A stretch of DNA of 64,000 nt from Daejeonella lutea (GTDB lineage: Bacteria; Bacteroidota; Bacteroidia; Sphingobacteriales; Sphingobacteriaceae). Position 1 is the stretch's first letter. Each line of letters begins with the position of its first letter. Below, in pieces: positions 53,792 through 62,014 of the stretch. Position numbers and translations under genes: made by a program. The notes beneath the pieces are model-generated. The model was not told where the DNA came from. It saw nothing but the letters and a program-made list of their open reading frames with translations, and did not search any database. The stretch lies in the NCBI RefSeq assembly GCF_900168015.1, contig NZ_FUYR01000002.1:640932-704931 (forward strand). Direction: 5' to 3'.

Positions 53792-54862
53792 TTAAAATAA
53801 ATCCAGTTGTTTCCCACCCGAAGGAGTAAAATGATTCATGCTCAAAGGTTTCATCAAACGGCCTTTCATAAATCGGTTGACGGAAATACGGAAAAGCTGA
53901 TGGATGCTTTCAGCTACTTTGCCATCACCAGTCATTCGCTTTCCCCACCGACTGTCGTTTAGTTTTCCCTCATGGCAGCTGGCAATCATGTGCAGCACTT
54001 TATCTGCCCTATCCGGGAATGCTTTGTAGATCCAATCCTTAAAGATTTCTGCAATAGCGCCGTTAAGTCTAACTAGTGTGAAGTTAGCTGCTGAAGCACC
54101 CGCATCGGCGGCTGCCTTGATAAGGGCGGGAATTTCATCACTGTTCAAGCCTGGAATTATGGGCGCGCACATTAATCTTACAGGAATGTTAAGCTCTGTC
54201 AGTTTCGAGATAAGCCGGATGCGGCTTTGCCCCGTTACGGTTCGCGGTTCAAGTTTTTGCCGCAAATTTTCATTTAACGAGTTTACTGTTACTGCCACAT
54301 GCACGAGATCCAGCTTAGCCATTTCAGAAAGGATGTCGATATCCCGAATGATTAGGTTGTTTTTGCTTATCAGGCTTACTGGATGCTTATATTTCAAAAA
54401 CACTTCCAGTAACGATCTTGTAATCTTTAGCTTTCTTTCAATTGGTTGATAGCAGTCAGTATTTCCCGACATCATTATTGTTTCTGGGATATAACCTTTT
54501 TTGTTAAAGAACTTTTCCAGCAATTCAGCAGCATTTCTTTTTACAATGATTTTCCGCTCAAAATCAAGTCCCGGACTAAAACCATAATATTCATGGGCAT
54601 TACGAGCGTAGCAATAAAGACAGCCATGCTCGCATCCCTGGTAGGGATTTATGGAAAGCATAAAAGGCAGATCAGGACTATTGGATTTACTTACTATATT
54701 TTTGGGATGTTCCTCGAAAAGTTGAGTCGCAGTGTCTTCAAGCATAATCTCGTCGATACCTTCTTCATGATCTGCAACATATTTGCTTTTAAGAAACTTA
54801 TTGTGTGTGTTGACCTGTGCGCCACGGCCTTTAAAGAAATCGTTATTATCTACATAAGTCAC
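53792..54862 (-). CDS. PA0069 family radical SAM protein
   Basis: 356 residues from GTG 54862, which leaves the common start VTYVDNNDFFKGRGAQ; an in-frame ATG at 54910 adds 16 unconvincing residues and lies inside a small hairpin. The radical SAM cysteines are in QGCEHGCLYCYARNAHEYYG. Family landmarks include FEEHPKNIVSKSNSPD before the cluster and RVMTGDGKVAESI-like C-terminal sequence. Substrate unknown; the family is sometimes compared with spore photoproduct lyase. It follows the response regulator gene. Confidence 0.88.
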   Translation of the reverse strand: MTYVDNNDFFKGRGAQVNTHNKFLKSKYVADHEEGIDEIMLEDTATQLFEEHPKNIVSKSNSPDLPFMLSINPYQGCEHGCLYCYARNAHEYYGFSPGLDFERKIIVKRNAAELLEKFFNKKGYIPETIMMSGNTDCYQPIERKLKITRSLLEVFLKYKHPVSLISKNNLIIRDIDILSEMAKLDLVHVAVTVNSLNENLRQKLEPRTVTGQSRIRLISKLTELNIPVRLMCAPIIPGLNSDEIPALIKAAADAGASAANFTLVRLNGAIAEIFKDWIYKAFPDRADKVLHMIASCHEGKLNDSRWGKRMTGDGKVAESIHQLFRISVNRFMKGRLMKPLSMNHFTPSGGKQLDLF

Positions 54863-54901
54863 AAAAGCTAAAATACTAAAAATATTAGTATCTATTGCAT
54901 G

Positions 54902-54923
54902 ATTACACAATGATTAGTGTAAT
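54902..54923 (-). terminator. Small hairpin between response regulator and radical SAM genes
   Basis: ATTACAC (54902-54908) pairs with GTGTAAT (54917-54923) around 8 bases. It lies 2 bp after the response regulator stop. The stem is short and AT-rich, and no T-tract follows, so it is a weak terminator at best. Confidence 0.3.
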
Positions 54924-54924
54924 A

Positions 54925-55572
54925 TTAGAATTCAACTATTTTCCTTTTAATAGCATATAGAACTAGTCCGACACGGGTTTTGAGTTCAAGTTTAGCGAAA
55001 AGATTATCTCTGAAGGTTTCTACAGTACGTGAGCTTACATTCATTTCAAGGCCAATTTCCTTGTACGACATTTCGGTACAGGCAAGTTTGAGAAAGGCAA
55101 CTTCCCTATCTGTTAGGTGAACCTCGTTTTTCTCCTTTCCAGGTTTACCAGAGTCGTTTATATTTTTAATTACCTTATTGCTTACCAGGTCGTTGAAATG
55201 ATACCCCCTTTCCATAACTGATTCCATGGCAGTTTGCAATTCCGCAGGATTTGTGTTTTTAAGAAGATATCCTTTTGCTCCCGATTTTAACATTCTGATT
55301 ATGGATTCTTCATCGTCCATAACACTAAGCGCAATCACTTTTACCGAAGGATAATTTACACGTAGCCAGTTGCAGGTTTCATAGCCATCCATATCAGGCA
55401 TTGTCACATCCATTAATACAAGGTGAGGCAGAGCAGAAGGCTTGAGCTTTGCTATGAAATCGCGCCCACTTCCAGCCTCGAAAAGAACTCTGAAGTTTGA
55501 AAAGCTGCTTATTAACGAAGAAAGTCCCTGCCGGATTAACTCATGATCGTCGATAAGAGTGACGTAGTACAT
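54925..55572 (-). CDS. Response regulator, NarL/FixJ type
   Basis: 215 residues: receiver domain (1-120) with acidic D8-D9, phosphoacceptor D55 (LVLMDVTMPDMDG) and the KGYLLKN lysine; then a LuxR-type helix-turn-helix (about 150-212) with LTDREVAFLKLACTEMSYKEIGLEMNVSSRTVETFRDNLFAKLELKTRVGLVLYAI. It regulates transcription when phosphorylated by the adjacent kinase, 5 bp upstream in the same cassette. Confidence 0.93.
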   Translation of the reverse strand: MYYVTLIDDHELIRQGLSSLISSFSNFRVLFEAGSGRDFIAKLKPSALPHLVLMDVTMPDMDGYETCNWLRVNYPSVKVIALSVMDDEESIIRMLKSGAKGYLLKNTNPAELQTAMESVMERGYHFNDLVSNKVIKNINDSGKPGKEKNEVHLTDREVAFLKLACTEMSYKEIGLEMNVSSRTVETFRDNLFAKLELKTRVGLVLYAIKRKIVEF

Positions 55573-55577
55573 TGCGA

Positions 55578-56339
55578 TTAAGATTTTAAAATGAAAGATA
55601 CAGATGTTCCTTCGTCAATTTCGCTGATGATTCTTACTTCTGCATTGATTAGTGCGGCCCTCTGTTTTAAATTCTGCAAACCTATTCCTGATGATTTATT
55701 TTCGACGCTAAAACCTCGTCCATTATCAGAAATTAATATCGTTCCGATAACTGAATCATTCTGAATTAAAACCAGAATTTTATCTGCCTGAGAATGTTTA
55801 ATAATATTGTTTAGAACTTCCTGTACCATACGATATAAGATTATCGTTTTTTCAGGCGGCATATCATAAAGGTCGTTTTCTATAGTAAGTGTGGTTTGGA
55901 ATATGCCTGTTCTTTCAAGTTGAACAAGTTCCGTTTTTATTGATTCGGTTATTCCGATTGTTTGGACACGATCCGGGTTCAGGCTTTTGCTGAGCCCTCG
56001 CAGATCATCAATTGCTTTTGTAACAAGCCCGCTGGTAAATTTCAGTTTTTCAGTATCAGGTCCTTTAAGAGTATTAAGATTCAAGGATACCAGGCTAAGT
56101 ACCTGGCCGATATTGTCATGAATCTCACGGCTGATATGCCGCAGAGTCTGCTCCTGAATCTCAAGCTGCGATTTCAGCAGTGTTTGTCCATACTCAAACT
56201 GAAGATCTTTCATCTGTTTGAGGTGCTCAATTTTTTTTCGGCTATATTGAATGAAAAGCAGGTAAAAAAAAATAAGCAAAACGCTTAGGCTGGCGGTCCC
56301 TATAAATATTAACCAGATCGATATTTGTGAGGGTACCAT
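55578..56339 (-). CDS. Sensor histidine kinase (HisKA_3), single membrane anchor
   Basis: 253 residues: one N-terminal membrane helix (about 6-30), a short coiled coil, then the dimerisation helix with H74 in REIHDNIGQVLSL, and an HATPase domain with the N box NIIKHSQA, ISDNGRGF and GIGLQNLKQRA. It has almost no periplasmic sensor, so the signal may come through the neighbouring membrane protein, whose gene overlaps it by 31 bp. Confidence 0.92.
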   Translation of the reverse strand: MVPSQISIWLIFIGTASLSVLLIFFYLLFIQYSRKKIEHLKQMKDLQFEYGQTLLKSQLEIQEQTLRHISREIHDNIGQVLSLVSLNLNTLKGPDTEKLKFTSGLVTKAIDDLRGLSKSLNPDRVQTIGITESIKTELVQLERTGIFQTTLTIENDLYDMPPEKTIILYRMVQEVLNNIIKHSQADKILVLIQNDSVIGTILISDNGRGFSVENKSSGIGLQNLKQRAALINAEVRIISEIDEGTSVSFILKS

Positions 56340-56953
56340 AAAACTCCGATAATAATCAGGATGAATTTAATGATGTTTGAGACATAACTAAAATTAAAAA
56401 CCAGATTTTTATCACTTGGGCTAAGCTCGAATGTGTATTTGTAAATCGTAGCAATTAATACATTCAGGACAGAATAGAAGAGAAAACCTGACACGATCCA
56501 AAAGGCTGGGCTTTTCTGGAAAGTCATAATTTCCTCACTCCTGGAAAGAAACAAGAAATAGTTTAATGAATAGATGATAAGCATCAAGTAGGCGATCCCG
56601 GAAGAATTGCTGTTGAACTTTAAATAGCTTTCAAAAAAGAGAAGGTTTGTAATCCAGATTAATATGTACAGAGGCAGAATAAACTTTATCAAAGAACTAG
56701 AATCGCCCGTTAATTTGCGAATATAAATTGAAAAGAATACGAGTTCAATCAAGGAGTATGCATGATATAAATAGCTGTTATTTATATACCGGTCGGCCAT
56801 AACGTTCGACAGAAACATTATTAGAAATGTGATTAGCAGATACAGGGGAATGATTCTATCTTTCCCCTGTATTTTACGAATTACCGGTGCGTATGCCAAA
56901 AGGGCCAGCAATGGCATAAAGGTATCAGAAAGCTGAAGTAGCCGCTTGATCAT
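56309..56953 (-). CDS. Multi-pass membrane protein of the two-component cassette
   Basis: 214 residues with about seven predicted membrane helices and no motif I recognise. Charged ends and short loops suggest a sensor or scaffold in the membrane. It overlaps the kinase gene by 31 bp and the upstream small gene by 1 bp (TAATG), so all four genes are translationally linked. The kinase lacks a sensor domain, which makes this the best candidate for one (inference). Confidence 0.72.
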   Translation of the reverse strand: MIKRLLQLSDTFMPLLALLAYAPVIRKIQGKDRIIPLYLLITFLIMFLSNVMADRYINNSYLYHAYSLIELVFFSIYIRKLTGDSSSLIKFILPLYILIWITNLLFFESYLKFNSNSSGIAYLMLIIYSLNYFLFLSRSEEIMTFQKSPAFWIVSGFLFYSVLNVLIATIYKYTFELSPSDKNLVFNFSYVSNIIKFILIIIGVLWYPHKYRSG

Positions 56954-57336
56954 TAGCTATTTAATTCGTTTTGAGTACCGCAGTCTTCCGGACAGGGGCG
57001 GCCTTCTTCTAGTGAATCGCCTAAAAAGGTGGAACTTGAAGTGATTTGGGATGGAACAACGTCATTGTATCGGGTACCATCTTTTATGCATCCAACTACA
57101 TGAAGTCGGGGAACTAGCTTGTTGTTTATTTCTTCAAATCCGATATACGCTCTTATTCCATTCAATTTTTTCCCACCCTGATTTAAAAGAAGATCCAAAT
57201 CTTCCTGCGTAAAAAGATAGGAAATTGTCATTTTATTTTTAGGAATGGGATATGATCGTATTTCATCCCTAAATTTTTTGCATTGCTTTACGGCTCTCTC
57301 CCATTTAGAACTTAAGCCTTCATTAGTTGTTTCCAT
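56953..57336 (-). CDS. Hypothetical soluble protein, first gene of the two-component cassette
   Basis: 127 residues. No signal peptide or membrane helix. The middle (SYLFTQEDLDLLLNQGGKKLNGIRAYIGFEE) and the later LHVVGCIKDGTRYNDVVPS look like a compact alpha/beta fold, and the tail CPEDCGTQ carries two cysteines. I do not recognise the family. As the first gene before a membrane protein, kinase and regulator, it may be part of the same signal path. Confidence 0.7.
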   Translation of the reverse strand: METTNEGLSSKWERAVKQCKKFRDEIRSYPIPKNKMTISYLFTQEDLDLLLNQGGKKLNGIRAYIGFEEINNKLVPRLHVVGCIKDGTRYNDVVPSQITSSSTFLGDSLEEGRPCPEDCGTQNELNS

Positions 57337-57606
57337 GATAATTAATTTAGATTTTTTGAAAACAATATAATTTCAAACAGCCACTTTTTTCCTGAAAATA
57401 TATTTTATTTTAAAAAAATGGCCTGTAATAGCTCAAGTGTATATTAATATTTTTTTAAGCATTATTTGATTAGCTTTATACCCGTTGTTTGACGGATATA
57501 GAAATAGTTAAAAAACGGATGGACTTTTAACGGCTCTCACCTTAACTTGTCCTCATATAAAATGTTTAGCAGTGATTTAAGAAATTAAGTCAGAAAAAAT
57601 TAGACA

Positions 57607-57957
57607 ATGATTGGCACAAGTGGAGTTCTGCAGCAAGAATATTCTGAAAATTATGCAATTACCGACCGTCTTTTTCGGGAACGGGAAAAGGAAGAAGTTC
57701 AAAGTGTTACCAAACTAGAGTTGACGGTTATAGACAGCGAGTCAGGGAAGCCTATCTCGAAAGCTATGATAAGTATTGATACTCAAGGACGAACTGCTAT
57801 TTGCGACGACCAGGGAAATGCTGTTTTGCAGGATGTATTATCTGGAAGATTCGTCTTAGATGTAATTGTCCCAGGATATATAGCCAATAGTGTATTGATA
57901 CGAGTTTCAGCTCAGGAGCAAGAAAAAATAATTATAAGAATGATTAGGAACTCCTAA
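57607..57957 (+). CDS. Small carboxypeptidase-regulatory-like protein without a signal peptide
   Basis: 116 residues. Residues about 35-113 have the CarboxypepD_reg-like pattern (ELTVIDSESGKPISKAMISIDTQGRTAICDDQGNAVLQDVLSGRFVLDVIVPGY), a beta-sandwich usually seen at the N-terminus of SusC-type receptors. Here it is alone, with a polar N-terminal leader (about 1-34) and no export signal. The gene is divergent from the two-component cassette. Function unknown. Confidence 0.72.
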   Translation: MIGTSGVLQQEYSENYAITDRLFREREKEEVQSVTKLELTVIDSESGKPISKAMISIDTQGRTAICDDQGNAVLQDVLSGRFVLDVIVPGYIANSVLIRVSAQEQEKIIIRMIRNS

Positions 57958-57986
57958 TTAAAGTCTACAATGGACTCACACAACGA

Positions 57987-58622
57987 TTACCCTTCTAAAA
58001 GAAAAACATAAAGCTCTTTAGGGCCATGTGCACCTAGAACCAAAGTCTTTTCAATATCTGCAGTCCTGCTTGGGCCGGTAATATTGGAGATCATTGTGGG
58101 TATCGATTCAGGATATTTTTTCTTAATAAGCTGAAAAGCATCTTTTAGATCTAAAACTAGTTGAGAAGTGTAAGCAATCACTATATGGACATGGGGGTAA
58201 ATGCTTAAGCGTCGACCGGCTAAGTTCCCATTGGAGATGAAAACACTGCCATTACGTGCTACGAGAGCTTCGCAAGCAGTTATTCCTACTTCTGCATTCA
58301 AGAAATCTGTTTCGGTACTATAGTGAGGAAACTCATAAGTTGTGAGTAATGCCTGAATTTGTGGTTCCCAGCAATAAAGTTTTCGCCAGCCTTTTTCTTC
58401 AGCCAGATGTAGCAGATTTTCTATAACCTGAATCTGATCTTCACAAAAAACGAAATTACCTGCTACAGCGGTTAATTGTTCAGCGAAAAGAAGATCAATA
58501 TGATCAGTGTATGGCTCGTAAAGAGGAGTATCTTCCAGATTAGGATATGGGTTATCTCTCTTATCAAGAAGAGCCTTGCGGATCTTCTTTAGCATTTTCT
58601 CTTTCGGAGTAGTGTCTTTCAT
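57987..58622 (-). CDS. LUD domain protein (LutC/YkgG-like)
   Basis: 211 residues with the LUD fold: GITACEALVARNGSVFISNGNLAGRRLSIYPHVHIVI and ISNITGPSRTADIEKTLVLGAHGPKELYVFLLE. LutC takes part in lactate use through the LutABC complex, but lutA and lutB are absent here, so the role may differ. It lies after ftsH, separated by a strong hairpin. Confidence 0.87.
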   Translation of the reverse strand: MKDTTPKEKMLKKIRKALLDKRDNPYPNLEDTPLYEPYTDHIDLLFAEQLTAVAGNFVFCEDQIQVIENLLHLAEEKGWRKLYCWEPQIQALLTTYEFPHYSTETDFLNAEVGITACEALVARNGSVFISNGNLAGRRLSIYPHVHIVIAYTSQLVLDLKDAFQLIKKKYPESIPTMISNITGPSRTADIEKTLVLGAHGPKELYVFLLEG

Positions 58623-58634
58623 AAATACCGGATT

Positions 58635-58673
58635 TTAAACAGGGGGAGCCTGTTACGTCCTCCCCCTGTTTAA
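58635..58673 (-). terminator. 14-bp hairpin after ftsH
   Basis: TTAAACAGGGGGAG (58635-58648) pairs perfectly with 58660-58673 around 11 bases. It lies 13 bp after the ftsH stop on the minus strand. The GC-rich stem should stop or slow RNA polymerase; the following minus-strand bases are only moderately T-rich. Confidence 0.7.
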
Positions 58674-58685
58674 TGGTATTAAATA

Positions 58686-60776
58686 TCAATCAAGTGTGGA
58701 TCTGTTTTCGGGAAGATCGATATTGTGATCAGCAACGCCTTCGTGCTGAAGCGTTTCTTTAGGAATATCATTTGAAGGTTCGATTCCGTTTACAAACTCA
58801 TCATATGTAGTGCGATTGTCAAACGGCCTTTTACCAAGGATCTCTTCCAGGTCAGATTGAAACAAGATCTCCTTTTCCAATAGCTTTTCAGCCAGCTTTT
58901 CAAGTCCATCGCGTTTATCAGTGAGCAGCTGTTTGGTCCGTTGATAAGCCAGATCGATTTGGTTTCGAACTTCGATATCAATCATTTCAGAGGTCTTTTC
59001 AGAATACGGTTTATTAAATTGATATTCACCTTGTGTATCATTAAACGATACATTACCAACTTTATCATTCATCCCGTAAATCGTAACCATCGCATATGAA
59101 AGCTTCGTGATGCGCTCAAGGTCATTTTGAGCGCCCGTGGAGATTTTATTAAATACAATATCTTCAGCTACACGTCCGCCCAATGTCATACACATTCCAT
59201 CCAGCAATTGTTCAGTGGTATACAAAAATTGCTCCTTTGGCAGGTATTGCGCATATCCAAGGGCTGCAACACCCCGTGGAACAATCGATACTTTCACCAA
59301 CGGGTCAGCGTGTTCAAGGAACCAACCCGCAATTGCGTGCCCAGCTTCATGATAAGCAACGATTCGTTTCTCTTCAGGTGAAATGATTTTATTCTTTTTT
59401 TCAAGACCCCCAATCACACGATCAACCGCATCCTGGAAGTCTTGCATATCGACTGCTTCTTTATTACGACGTGCAGCAATTAATGCTGCCTCGTTACAAA
59501 CATTCGCGATCTCAGCACCTGCGAAACCTGGAGTTTGGGCTGAAAGTTTTTTTGCGTCAACACCTTCTGCTAATTTTAACGGTTTAAGGTGAACCTTAAA
59601 AATCTGTTCCCGACCTACCAAATCTGGTTTATCGATAGAGATTTGACGGTCAAAACGACCCGGACGAAGAAGTGCCGTATCGAGGACGTCAGGCCTGTTT
59701 GTAGCAGCGAGTATTATAATCCCGGAGTCGGTACCAAATCCATCCATCTCAACAAGCAATTGGTTCAGCGTATTTTCACGCTCATCGTTGCCACCAACAA
59801 TATTGTTTTTCCCACGGGCCCGACCAATAGCATCGATCTCATCAATAAAAATGATACACGGCGCCTTATCCTTTGCTTGTTTGAAAAGATCCCTTACACG
59901 TGATGCTCCCACTCCAACAAACATTTCTACGAAATCAGAACCAGACAAAGAAAAGAATGGAACCTGAGCCTCACCAGCCACAGCCTTTGCCATGAGCGTT
60001 TTGCCGGTACCTGGTGCACCGATTAATAACGCTCCTTTGGGAATCTTACCACCCAGGTTGGTGTATTTTTTTGGATTTTTAAGGAAATCCACAATTTCCA
60101 TTACTTCCTGCTTAGCTTCTTCAAGACCCGCAACATCATTGAACGTGATCGTTACTTGAGATTCTTTATCGAACAATGTGGCCTTTGACTTACCGATATT
60201 GAATATCTGTCCGCCGCCGCCACCTCCGGCACCTCCGCCCATGCGTTTCATTATGAAAACCCAAAAGCCAACTAATAGAAGGACTGGTAAGATAAACGAC
60301 ATCAACCATCCAGCCCAAGGACTCTCACGCGACTCGGTAACGATGGAAACGTGCTGATCAACCGGAATGTCTTTCTCGGCCTCTTTTATTTTGGTTTCAA
60401 AACTTTCGAAAGTCGCCTGAGTAAAATAGTATTGTGGACCGGTAGAAGCTCCAGTCAGGCTATTTTTGCTTTTCAGATCCTTATATTTTGGCAGATCTAA
60501 ACGATCTTTCTTAATATAAACATCGACGTTATAAAGGTCAGCATTTTTGTAAGCAACAAGCTTTTCAACATCGCCAGCCTTAAGCATTTCATTCTCAAAT
60601 TTTTGGTAGTTGATCAGCTGGGCACTGTTGCCGCTAAACATATATTGAACCACGAAAAGACCAAGAATAATTATGGCGTAGAGCCACATTATATTAAATT
60701 TTGGTGTTTTGGGGACTATCTTTTTACCGGGGATTTTCTTTAAGGGCTTCTTGGTATCTGATTTATCTTCTTTCAT
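58686..60776 (-). CDS. ftsH: ATP-dependent zinc metalloprotease FtsH
   Basis: 696 residues: two membrane helices (about 30-47 and 155-175) around a periplasmic domain, a Gly-rich linker (179-189), an AAA module with Walker A GAPGTGKT (253-260), Walker [12 protein letters not shown] and the [24 protein letters not shown], then the zinc site HEAGH (H476, E477, H480). It degrades membrane and regulatory proteins. It forms a unit with rsfS, 50 bp upstream. Confidence 0.97.
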   Translation of the reverse strand: MKEDKSDTKKPLKKIPGKKIVPKTPKFNIMWLYAIIILGLFVVQYMFSGNSAQLINYQKFENEMLKAGDVEKLVAYKNADLYNVDVYIKKDRLDLPKYKDLKSKNSLTGASTGPQYYFTQATFESFETKIKEAEKDIPVDQHVSIVTESRESPWAGWLMSFILPVLLLVGFWVFIMKRMGGGAGGGGGGQIFNIGKSKATLFDKESQVTITFNDVAGLEEAKQEVMEIVDFLKNPKKYTNLGGKIPKGALLIGAPGTGKTLMAKAVAGEAQVPFFSLSGSDFVEMFVGVGASRVRDLFKQAKDKAPCIIFIDEIDAIGRARGKNNIVGGNDERENTLNQLLVEMDGFGTDSGIIILAATNRPDVLDTALLRPGRFDRQISIDKPDLVGREQIFKVHLKPLKLAEGVDAKKLSAQTPGFAGAEIANVCNEAALIAARRNKEAVDMQDFQDAVDRVIGGLEKKNKIISPEEKRIVAYHEAGHAIAGWFLEHADPLVKVSIVPRGVAALGYAQYLPKEQFLYTTEQLLDGMCMTLGGRVAEDIVFNKISTGAQNDLERITKLSYAMVTIYGMNDKVGNVSFNDTQGEYQFNKPYSEKTSEMIDIEVRNQIDLAYQRTKQLLTDKRDGLEKLAEKLLEKEILFQSDLEEILGKRPFDNRTTYDEFVNGIEPSNDIPKETLQHEGVADHNIDLPENRSTLD

Positions 60777-60826
60777 TTCTGTGCAAGGTTGTATAGTAAT
60801 ATCAACAAAACGTAAACCCGTATGGT

Positions 60827-61201
60827 TTATGCGCTTTTAAAAGACTGCATTTCTGCGTCACCCCAAAGGTCTTCAATTCCGTAAAACTCACGCTTATCAG
60901 TTTTGAAAATATGCACCACAACGTCGATATAATCAAGAATGATCCAGTCTGCATTTTGCATACCTTCTTTTCTCCATGGATCTAATTTGAGGGCTTTAAA
61001 AACTTCTTCTTCGACACTCTGTGCAATTGCTTTGATCTGGGTAGATGACTCGGCATGACAAACGACAAAATAGTCGGCCACTGAGCTATGTATATTTCTA
61101 AGGTCCAAACGGACGATATCGTTTCCTTTTTTTTCCTGAATCCCGTGAATCACGAGTTCTGAGATTGATGTTGATTCTTTAGCTATTTTATTTTTTACCA
61201 T
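60827..61201 (-). CDS. rsfS: Ribosomal silencing factor RsfS
   Basis: 124 residues of the DUF143/RsfS family; binds ribosomal protein uL14 and blocks subunit joining in starvation. The motifs RLDLRNIHSSVADYFVVCHAESSTQIKAIA, WRKEGMQNADWIILDYIDVVVHIF and REFYGIEDLWGDA are complete. It is read first, ahead of ftsH, and is divergent from birA. Confidence 0.96.
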   Translation of the reverse strand: MVKNKIAKESTSISELVIHGIQEKKGNDIVRLDLRNIHSSVADYFVVCHAESSTQIKAIAQSVEEEVFKALKLDPWRKEGMQNADWIILDYIDVVVHIFKTDKREFYGIEDLWGDAEMQSFKSA

Positions 61202-61242
61202 TAAAAAAAATTAGTTTTGATGATCATAAAAGCAAATCTTAA

Positions 61243-62013
61243 TTGCAAAATAATACTTTTTCAGGACTATTTGTAGGACAAAATCTTATTACTTTAAAAG
61301 AGGTAGCCTCAACAAATACCTTTCTAAAGGATGCTTTGTCAAAATCTACGCCATTATTAGAAGGCACTGTAATTATGGCAGAGAAGCAGTTTGCTGGCAG
61401 GGGGCAGACCGACAATACCTGGTTAAGTGAAGAACGGATGAATTTAACTTTTAGCATATTGTTAAATCCATCTTTTTTGCGTGTAGATCAACAATTTGAA
61501 TTTAATAAGGCTATCAGCGTAGCTTTAATTGATGTTTTGGGTACATATGTTGGAGATGATGCGCTGATTAAATGGCCAAACGACCTGTATATTGGTGGTC
61601 GTAAAACCGGTGGGATGTTGATTGAGAATATTGTTACAGGTAACAAAATCAAGCATGCCATCGTTGGAATCGGATTGAATGTAAATCAGACTAATTTTCC
61701 AGTATCACTTAAAAATGTTACATCTCTCAAACAACGATTACATAAGGATTACGACTTATTGGTTTTGTTAGGCGAAATTTGCAGTGCCATCGAAGCAAGG
61801 TATCTTCAATTAAAAGCCGGCCACACCAAAAAGATCAGCCTTGATTATATGAACAGTTTATATCTCTTAAATCAACGCGCGAGTTTCAAAACCAAAGATG
61901 GCTTTTTAGAAGGGAAGATTATTGGGGTAAACAGTTCCGGGCAACTTGAAATGGAAACTCCGGGTGGGAGGGTATTTTTTAATAATAAAGAAGTTGAGTT
62001 TATTTACGAGTGA
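61243..62013 (+). CDS. birA: Biotin--[acetyl-CoA-carboxylase] ligase BirA
   Basis: 256 residues; attaches biotin to the carrier domain of acetyl-CoA carboxylase. The start is TTG at 61243, as an in-frame stop lies just before it and LQNNTFSGLFVGQN is the usual Bacteroidota start. Motifs: EVASTNTFLKD, GRGQTDNTW (biotin/ATP loop), IKWPNDLYIGGRKTGGMLIE and GIGLNVNQ. There is no N-terminal helix-turn-helix, so it is not a repressor. The DsbD-like gene begins 1 bp after its stop. Confidence 0.95.
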   Translation: MQNNTFSGLFVGQNLITLKEVASTNTFLKDALSKSTPLLEGTVIMAEKQFAGRGQTDNTWLSEERMNLTFSILLNPSFLRVDQQFEFNKAISVALIDVLGTYVGDDALIKWPNDLYIGGRKTGGMLIENIVTGNKIKHAIVGIGLNVNQTNFPVSLKNVTSLKQRLHKDYDLLVLLGEICSAIEARYLQLKAGHTKKISLDYMNSLYLLNQRASFKTKDGFLEGKIIGVNSSGQLEMETPGGRVFFNNKEVEFIYE

Positions 62014-62014
62014 T

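Noticed and set aside
57987-58622. Lactate-utilisation (lutABC) operon
   Set aside because: lutA and lutB are absent; only the LUD protein is here.
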